From: Rhizobium sp. BK251
Lineage (GTDB): Bacteria > Pseudomonadota > Alphaproteobacteria > Rhizobiales > Rhizobiaceae
Direction: 5' to 3'
Assembly (NCBI RefSeq): GCF_004345245.1
Contig: NZ_SLUQ01000011.1
Coordinates: forward strand, 1 to 64,000
Length of the DNA stretch: 64,000 nt
The notes under the pieces were generated by a model. That model was not told where the DNA came from. It ran no database searches and saw only the letters and a program-made list of their open reading frames with translations. Below are positions 59,360-64,000 of the stretch, in pieces; the first letter of the stretch is position 1, and the number at the start of each line of letters is the position of its first letter. Position numbers and translations under genes: made by a program.

Positions 59360-59647
59360 ATGAAGAAGCCGTCTGCAAAAATCTGCGAAGAAATAGCCAG
59401 GCTGCAGGAACAGCTAAGGCAAGCTGAGACAAGGGAAGCCGAACGTATCGGCCGCATCGCTTTCAAGGCAGGACTGGGCGACATCGAGGTCGAGGAGGCA
59501 GATCTTGAGGCGGCGTTCGAAGATCTGGTCAAACGGTTTCGCGGAGGTGAAGCCGTCTCCACCGGAAGGAAAGGGGGAGGGGCCGGCCATTCGCGAACGT
59601 CGCCGGCCACAGCTGGCACGGCTGAGGGCAGCGGTAGCGAGGCTTGA
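59360..59647 (+). CDS. traC: TraC relaxosome accessory protein
   Basis: The 95-residue protein opens KPSAKICEEIARLQEQLRQA, followed by ETREAERIGRIAFKAGLGDI and DLEAAFEDLVKRFR, then a Gly/Ser-rich tail. This is the TraC family of Ti and symbiotic plasmids (coiled coil plus short domain), which works with the relaxase at oriT. It has outlived the relaxase here. Confidence 0.9.
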   Translation: MKKPSAKICEEIARLQEQLRQAETREAERIGRIAFKAGLGDIEVEEADLEAAFEDLVKRFRGGEAVSTGRKGGGAGHSRTSPATAGTAEGSGSEA

Positions 59648-59651
59648 GCGC

Positions 59652-59867
59652 ATGCAACGGACCACGGCAACAAACGCCCGAAAAAAGGACGCGCACAAGA
59701 AATGCGCGCTCGGTGGCCTGATCGTGAAGGCAGGACTTCGCTTCGAGAAACGGGCATTGCTACTCGGCGCCCTTATCGAGCTCGGCCGCCGCCTGAAAGC
59801 GGATCCCGGTAAAAGAGAACGATTGATGACGATCGGGGCGGAGGCATTCGGCGATGACGGCGATTAG
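59652..59867 (+). CDS. traD: TraD small conjugation protein
   Basis: The 71-residue basic protein starts MQRTTATNARKKDAHKKCAL and has the conserved GGLIVKAGLRFEKRALLLGA and LIELGRRLKADPGKRERLMT, the TraD pattern of Rhizobiaceae plasmids. It starts four bases after traC and its stop overlaps the traG start. Accessory to the relaxosome; exact role unknown. Confidence 0.92.
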   Translation: MQRTTATNARKKDAHKKCALGGLIVKAGLRFEKRALLLGALIELGRRLKADPGKRERLMTIGAEAFGDDGD

Positions 59868-61812
59868 GATTGCGCTGGCGATCGTGCCGGTCGCACTGAT
59901 GATCGTTGTCACCGTCGCCATGACGGGCATTGAGACGTGGCTTGCGGGCTTCGGAAGAACGCTGACGGCAAAGCTCATACTGGGAAGATCCGGCATCGCA
60001 GCTCCCTATCTCACCGCTGCGGTCGTCGGCATCCTCATTCTGTTTGCGTCTGCCGGGTCGGCGAGCATTCGAGCCGTGGGCTGGGGCGCAAGCATTGGTA
60101 GCGCCAGTGTCTCGCTGATCGCTCTTGCGAGGGAGGCGATACGACTTGCTGCACTTTCCGGACATGTGCCGGAAGGTCGCGCAGCGCTCTCCTACGCCGA
60201 TCCCGCGATCATGATCGGCGCGGCTGCGACACTCGTCGCAGGGTGTTTTGCCTTGCGTGTCGCAATAGTCGGAAGCGCCGCCTTCGCCCGTGCAGCGCCG
60301 AAGCGGATCGGGGGCAAGCGTGCGCTGCATGGCGAGGCCGACTGGATGAAGCTCACGGAGGCTCAAAAACTCTTCCCCGACGCTGGTGGGATCGTCGTCG
60401 GCGAACGGTATCGCGTAGACCGCGACAGCGTTGCGGCGACCACGTTCCGTGCTGACAACAAAGAGACTTGGGGCGGTGGGGGTGGGTCTCCGCTCTTGTG
60501 CTTCGATGGTTCTTTCGGTTCCTCGCATGGCATCGTCTTTGCCGGATCGGGCGGTTTCAAGACGACGTCCGTTACGATCCCGACGGCGCTCAAATGGGGC
60601 GGTCCCCTCATTGTCCTAGATCCTTCAAACGAGGTTGCCCCCATGGTGTGGAAGCACCGGGAAGGCGCCGGACGTCGTGTCTGGATCCTCGACCCGCGCC
60701 AGCCATCGACCGGTTTCAATGCACTCGACTGGATCGGAAAATATGGCGGCACGAGGGAAGAAGACATTGCGTCGGTTGCATCCTGGATCATGAGCGAGAA
60801 CGGTCGCGCAAGTGGTGTCCGCGACGACTTCTTCCGGGCCTCCGGTCTGCAGCTTCTGACGGCGATCATCGCCGACGTTTGCCTCTCTGGACATACGCCG
60901 AAGGAGCAACAGACGTTGCGCCAGGCGCGAGCCAACCTTTCCGAACCCGAGCCGAAACTGCGCCAGCGCTTGCAGGAAATCTACGACAATTCGGAATCGG
61001 ACTTTGTGAAGGAGAACGTCGCCGCTTTCGTGAACATGACGCCAGAGACGTTTTCCGGAGTCTACGCGAACGCGATCAAGGAAACCCACTGGCTGAGCTA
61101 CGCCAATTATGGCGCCTTGGTGTCGGGATCGAGTTTCACGACTGACGCGCTGGCCCAAGGTCAGACCGACGTCTTTATCAACATCGACTTGAAGACACTG
61201 GAGACCCATGCCGGTCTTGCACGCGTGATCATCGGATCGTTCCTCAACGCGATCTACAATCGCGACGGCGCGATGAAGGGCAGGGCACTCTTCCTTCTCG
61301 ATGAGGTGGCAAGGCTCGGCTATATGCGGATCCTTGAGACGGCACGAGACGCCGGCCGCAAGTATGGCATCAGCCTGACGATGATCTATCAGTCGATTGG
61401 CCAGCTGCGCGAAACCTATGGTGGGCGCGACGCGTCGAGCAAATGGTTCGAGAGCGCCAGCTGGATCTCGTTCGCGGCGATCAACGATCCCGAAACCGCC
61501 GATTACATCTCGCGCTGTTGTGGTACGACGACGGTTGAGATCGATCAGGTCAGCCGCAGTTTCCAGGCCCGCGGATCCTCGCGCACGCGATCGAAGCAGT
61601 TGGCCTCACGACCGCTGATCCAGCCGCATGAGGTGCTGCGGATGCGTGCCGACGAGCAGATCGTATTCACGGCCGGCAACGCGCCGCTGAGGTGCGGCAG
61701 AGCAATCTGGTTCCGGCGCGCAGACATGAAATCCTGCGTCGGTGAGAACCAGTTCCAGAGTAACGGCAACGTCGCTGACGACACATTGCAAGGCGCCAAT
61801 CAAAAAGACTGA
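59854..61812 (+). CDS. traG: TraG type IV coupling protein (VirD4-like)
   Basis: The 652-residue protein has three or more N-terminal membrane segments (IRIALAIVPVALMIVVTVAM, PYLTAAVVGILILFASAGSA), then Walker A GIVFAGSGGFKTTSVTIPTA and Walker B RALFLLDEVARLGYMRILET. Also seen are GISLTMIYQSIGQLRETYGG and ASWISFAAINDPETADYISR, all coupling-protein features. TraG links the relaxosome to the mating channel. Intact, although its partner relaxase TraA is truncated here. Confidence 0.95.
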   Translation: MTAIRIALAIVPVALMIVVTVAMTGIETWLAGFGRTLTAKLILGRSGIAAPYLTAAVVGILILFASAGSASIRAVGWGASIGSASVSLIALAREAIRLAALSGHVPEGRAALSYADPAIMIGAAATLVAGCFALRVAIVGSAAFARAAPKRIGGKRALHGEADWMKLTEAQKLFPDAGGIVVGERYRVDRDSVAATTFRADNKETWGGGGGSPLLCFDGSFGSSHGIVFAGSGGFKTTSVTIPTALKWGGPLIVLDPSNEVAPMVWKHREGAGRRVWILDPRQPSTGFNALDWIGKYGGTREEDIASVASWIMSENGRASGVRDDFFRASGLQLLTAIIADVCLSGHTPKEQQTLRQARANLSEPEPKLRQRLQEIYDNSESDFVKENVAAFVNMTPETFSGVYANAIKETHWLSYANYGALVSGSSFTTDALAQGQTDVFINIDLKTLETHAGLARVIIGSFLNAIYNRDGAMKGRALFLLDEVARLGYMRILETARDAGRKYGISLTMIYQSIGQLRETYGGRDASSKWFESASWISFAAINDPETADYISRCCGTTTVEIDQVSRSFQARGSSRTRSKQLASRPLIQPHEVLRMRADEQIVFTAGNAPLRCGRAIWFRRADMKSCVGENQFQSNGNVADDTLQGANQKD

Positions 61813-61828
61813 ATGGTTGGAGACCGCG

Positions 61829-62028
61829 ATGCGATACTGGGAAGCTTGCGAGGCAAATGTCACCGCCGAAGAGGCGATTGAGGAATGCGCCCGTCACCAT
61901 ATCCGCGCCGTAGTGCGGAGTGCGGATCGCACACCCTGGTCGATGGCGAGACCGGTGACGTGATCGCGCATGCCGATCACCACGGGGAGTATTGTGGCGG
62001 CGATGTTCTCGGCTATATCGGATATTGA
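61829..62028 (+). pseudogene. Small hypothetical gene of tra regions, frameshifted
   Basis: The first frame reads MRYWEACEANVTAEEAIEEC and ARHHIRAVVR. The next frame continues GSHTLVDGETGDVIAHADHH, then a Gly-rich end DVLGYIGY and TGA at 62026. Together they form one protein of about 66 residues found near traG on rhizobial plasmids. One base is missing at about 61912-61925. Function unknown. Confidence 0.65.
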
Positions 62029-62241
62029 CCAAGGGGAGGCCTCGGATCATTCGCGGGAGGATCGTCACCCGAATGGGCGAAGACGGCTTGCTTGCTTCTT
62101 TCGCCCCGCGAATAGAGCCTTACGCCGGAGGTAGACCGCCCAGTGCGAGCATCTACACCGTTCACCAATATGAATCGATGCCCCGCAACCGATTCAAAAC
62201 TGTCGTTGGACGCTCGAGCTTCGACGCGCGATCCTGTCGTA

Positions 62242-62508
62242 ATGATCACCCAACGCTACCACCTCTATATCGAGCGAACCGACCGCAAGAAGAACATAGC
62301 CCGCTTCTATGCGCTGTCCATCGAGCCAAACCTGTTCGGCGAAGCCTCATTGACGCGTCGGTGGGGAAGAATTGGAACGGCTGGGCAGATTTTGGTCCAT
62401 CATTTCGAACGAGAGAAGGATGCTGTTGTTCTCTTCCTGGAACTGCTTCGACAAAAGCGGGGTCGCGGATACGGAACTGTCTTGCGAAACAAGCGAGTGA
62501 ATGGCTAA
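62242..62508 (+). CDS. WGR-domain protein
   Basis: From ATG 62242 the 88-residue protein is a single WGR domain: RYHLYIERTDRKKNIARFYA, LSIEPNLFGEASLTRRWGRI, GTAGQILVHHFEREKDAVVL. WGR domains bind nucleic acids, as in PARPs and MolR; stand-alone copies are common on rhizobial plasmids. An upstream extension to 62143 is open without a ribosome site. A minus-strand gene remnant faces it. Confidence 0.85.
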   Translation: MITQRYHLYIERTDRKKNIARFYALSIEPNLFGEASLTRRWGRIGTAGQILVHHFEREKDAVVLFLELLRQKRGRGYGTVLRNKRVNG

Positions 62509-62525
62509 GCCCATGGTCACGCAAC

Positions 62526-62617
62526 GAAATCGAGGAATCAATACGCTCATCCCAGTCAGCGCAGGCCGCCAGCTCGGCCCGCAGTTCTTCGATCTGGATT
62601 TCGAGAGAATAGGTCAT
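62526..62617 (-). pseudogene. Start of a small coiled-coil protein gene, truncated
   Basis: AAGGAGA stands before ATG 62617 and the first 28 codons (MTYSLEIQIEELRAELAACA, then DWDERIDS) look like a genuine N-terminus of a short helical protein. After that the frame runs antisense into the WGR gene and loses protein character. Probably a gene cut by deletion; it may still be expressed as a longer chimeric peptide ending at 62246. Confidence 0.4.
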
Positions 62618-62842
62618 CTTCGTCTCCTTGACGTTTGTGAATAATGCCCGATGGGTCCGAGAAGGGGGCGGGGTCAGGGATCGCACCAGCGACCGGCAGG
62701 GCCGGGGAGTGGGGGAGCCGATTTGCGCAAGCTGCCCTCGGGCAGGTGGAGCAAACTGGGGGAACCGCTCATCCTTGAGGTTGGCATGGCCGTTCGGTAC
62801 GATTGCGCATTCTGAGCAGCTTCCCCGCTCTCCGTATGGCAC

Positions 62843-62879
62843 CAAAAAAGCCGGACCTGGCTCGATACCAGTTCCGGCC
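62843..62879 (-). terminator. Rho-independent terminator downstream of the DUF736 gene
   Basis: On the minus strand GCCGGAACTGG pairs with CCAGGTCCGGC (one mismatch) around a loop of seven bases and is followed by six T. Confidence 0.85.
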
Positions 62880-62932
62880 TTGGCCTCTCGGCAGAGAAGA
62901 AGGCCCCGCCGGTGGCGGAGCCTTCGTCAACC

Positions 62933-63241
62933 TTAGTCCCGGTTCGGGCGGGACCAGATGAGCTGCAGTTCCTTCTCGCCTTCGACCTCGGCGAGCGTTG
63001 CGTAGATCGGAGCCGGGAAGCTCGGATCGTCAAGCTTGACCGAGAGGTAGTCGCGGCCCTGCTCGGAGGTCTTCTGCCAGGCGGCGCCGAGTTCAACGCT
63101 GCCCGCGTAGACGCGGAATTGCGGGCCCTTGTCGGAGGGGTTCTCGACCCGGGCGATGCGCGCCTTGACGTTGAGGGCGAGAGTGCGAATGGAGCCGGTG
63201 AAGCCGTTTTCGGTAGAGGTGAAGGTGCCGATGGTAGCCAT
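62933..63241 (-). CDS. DUF736 plasmid protein
   Basis: The 102-residue protein reads MATIGTFTSTENGFTGSIRT, LALNVKARIARVENPSDKGP, QFRVYAGSVELGAAWQKTSE and YLSVKLDDPSFPAPIYATLA, a full DUF736 domain. Such proteins are small single-stranded-DNA-binding-like OB-fold candidates found on most rhizobial plasmids near antirestriction genes. ATG 63241 is chosen because the family starts MATIGTFT; ATG 63247 is also possible. The terminator lies about 50 bases downstream. Confidence 0.93.
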   Translation of the reverse strand: MATIGTFTSTENGFTGSIRTLALNVKARIARVENPSDKGPQFRVYAGSVELGAAWQKTSEQGRDYLSVKLDDPSFPAPIYATLAEVEGEKELQLIWSRPNRD

Positions 63242-63733
63242 TGTCATATTCCTTTCGTTGTTCGGGCCGCGCCCATCGCGGCCTCGATGGCTGTCGAAAG
63301 ACCGGTGACGATCGGACCGCACCTGATAAGGCCGCAATGAAATGGAGGGCGGCAAGGTGCAGATTTGTTGGTGGGAGAGAAGGAGCCCGCAGGGGTCCGG
63401 GGCAAGAAATCTGCATCTTGCCGTTGCGGGAAGACGATCGAGGCGCAGCCGGTCTCCGGTCAGACATGTCTCATCGAGCCCGCAGATGGGTGCCGGAAAC
63501 TCTGACGTGACGTGATATGGCAATGGTGTTCCGCCGCACTTGCCTTGGGCGCGAATGGCATCGTGCGCCATGCCCTCCTTGGACCGTCGTCATCTCTAGC
63601 TTCAATCAGGGACACGAGCTTCTGCAACATTGTCCGGCTTGCCCACGACGCCTCTACGATATCGTTGCGCGCACGAATCGCGGCCTGGAGGATCAATGCG
63701 TGAGCAGACCAAGCCGTTCATCGTCGAACGCAA
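63242..63733. other. Intergenic/decayed sequence between DUF736 and ArdC
   Basis: A long minus frame runs upstream from DUF736 but has no family match. Short protein-like pieces (RNDIVEASWASRTMLQKLVS) occur around 63600-63690. Likely debris of the ArdC gene's lost end or another gene. Confidence 0.3.
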
Positions 63734-64000
63734 ACCGTCAGCGCTCTCGATCCGCTCGACCGGATCCCGCACCATGATCGGCGAGGCATAATTGCTGTCG
63801 GGCAAACTCTCGATCTGCTCAATGTTGAACGCCGAATACGCCCTGAGGAACGGGATCTCCCGATCGACATCATTGCTGCTTCCGTCGACCATCGATTTCG
63901 TGAAACGGCTGGCGAAGACGACCGTCGAGCCCGTTTCGCCCTTCCGTACGGATCCGCCCAGTTCGAGCGCCTGCTTGAATGTCATCCACATCGACGACGC
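63734..64000 (-). pseudogene. ardC: ArdC-type antirestriction protein, partial at window edge and truncated at 3' end
   Basis: The frame enters from the right edge and reads WMTFKQALELGGSVRKGETG, then STVVFASRFTK, REIPFLRAYSAFNIEQIESL and DPVERIESADG, the central part of the ArdC/DUF1738 single-stranded-DNA-binding domain. Homology stops at 63734, before the zinc-peptidase-like HEATHW region of intact ArdC, and the remaining codons to 63602 match nothing. ArdC proteins protect incoming plasmid DNA from restriction; this copy is probably dead. Confidence 0.75.

Noticed and set aside
1..64000. CRISPR arrays, tRNA, rRNA genes, replication origin
   Set aside because: No regularly spaced repeats, no tRNA cloverleaf-like CCA-ended segments, no rRNA segments and no RepABC-like proteins were noticed on reading; a tool-based scan could still find a tRNA.

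Overview
The window reads as a high-GC alphaproteobacterial accessory replicon of the Rhizobiales (Rhizobium/Sinorhizobium/Agrobacterium/Mesorhizobium type). The pointers are a Ti/pNGR234a-style trb and tra transfer cluster, EcfG-type ECF sigma factors with their GGAAC-N18-TT promoters, several DUF982 proteins, DUF736/ArdC plasmid genes, and an RbsABC-like sugar import locus. No tRNA, rRNA, CRISPR array or replication (repABC) genes were seen. The taxonomic and plasmid assignments are inferences from gene content.

Region 1 (1-29 kb and 39.5-42 kb) is a dense collection of mostly small stress-response genes: L,D-transpeptidase, DUF4142 protein (broken), FMN reductase plus UdgX, DUF3175, a KGG-type protein, haloacetate dehalogenase-like hydrolase, a large catalase, TreZ, cold-shock protein, GlsB-like membrane protein, NUDIX, DUF2934, PRC-barrel, DUF982 (two), short-chain dehydrogenases, a DUF892 ferritin-like protein and two EcfG-type ECF sigma factors. 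About twenty copies of the general-stress promoter GGAAC-N18/19-TT were found by eye in the correct orientation, mostly 24-64 bases before start codons. Two match the strict GGAAC-N16-CGTT form, one of them in front of a sigma gene. One copy drives no gene but is followed after about 30 bases by an intrinsic terminator, suggesting a small RNA. Several genes here are decaying: acetamidase, a VOC protein, an ATP-dependent DNA ligase and the DUF4142 protein.

Region 2 (29-39.2 kb) is a self-contained sugar or sugar-alcohol catabolic locus inserted in the stress island. A DeoR-family regulator starts a rightward operon (FGGY kinase, ABC ATPase, permease, periplasmic binding protein, ketose 3-epimerase-like TIM-barrel protein). 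A divergent leftward operon encodes a class II aldolase, a second FGGY kinase and a HAD-IIA phosphatase. The substrate cannot be read from the sequence.

Region 3 (42.2-45.5 kb) is a boundary: a serine recombinase cut short against an internally deleted IS66 transposase remnant, then a single-domain response regulator and a Crp/Fnr regulator.

Region 4 (45.6-62 kb) is a Ti-like mating-pair-formation operon (trbBCDEJ-K/L-FGHI) followed by traH-traB-traF-traA' on the other strand and traC-traD-traG. It differs from classical plasmids. The AHL synthase traI is not next to trbB, and traR/traM are not seen between trbI and traH. TraA has lost its relaxase and helicase parts together with the usual oriT interval, and trbK is fused in frame to trbL. 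The pilus genes look intact, but self-transfer would need a relaxase from elsewhere. The right edge (62-64 kb) holds a WGR protein, a DUF736 protein and the decayed start of an ArdC-type antirestriction gene.
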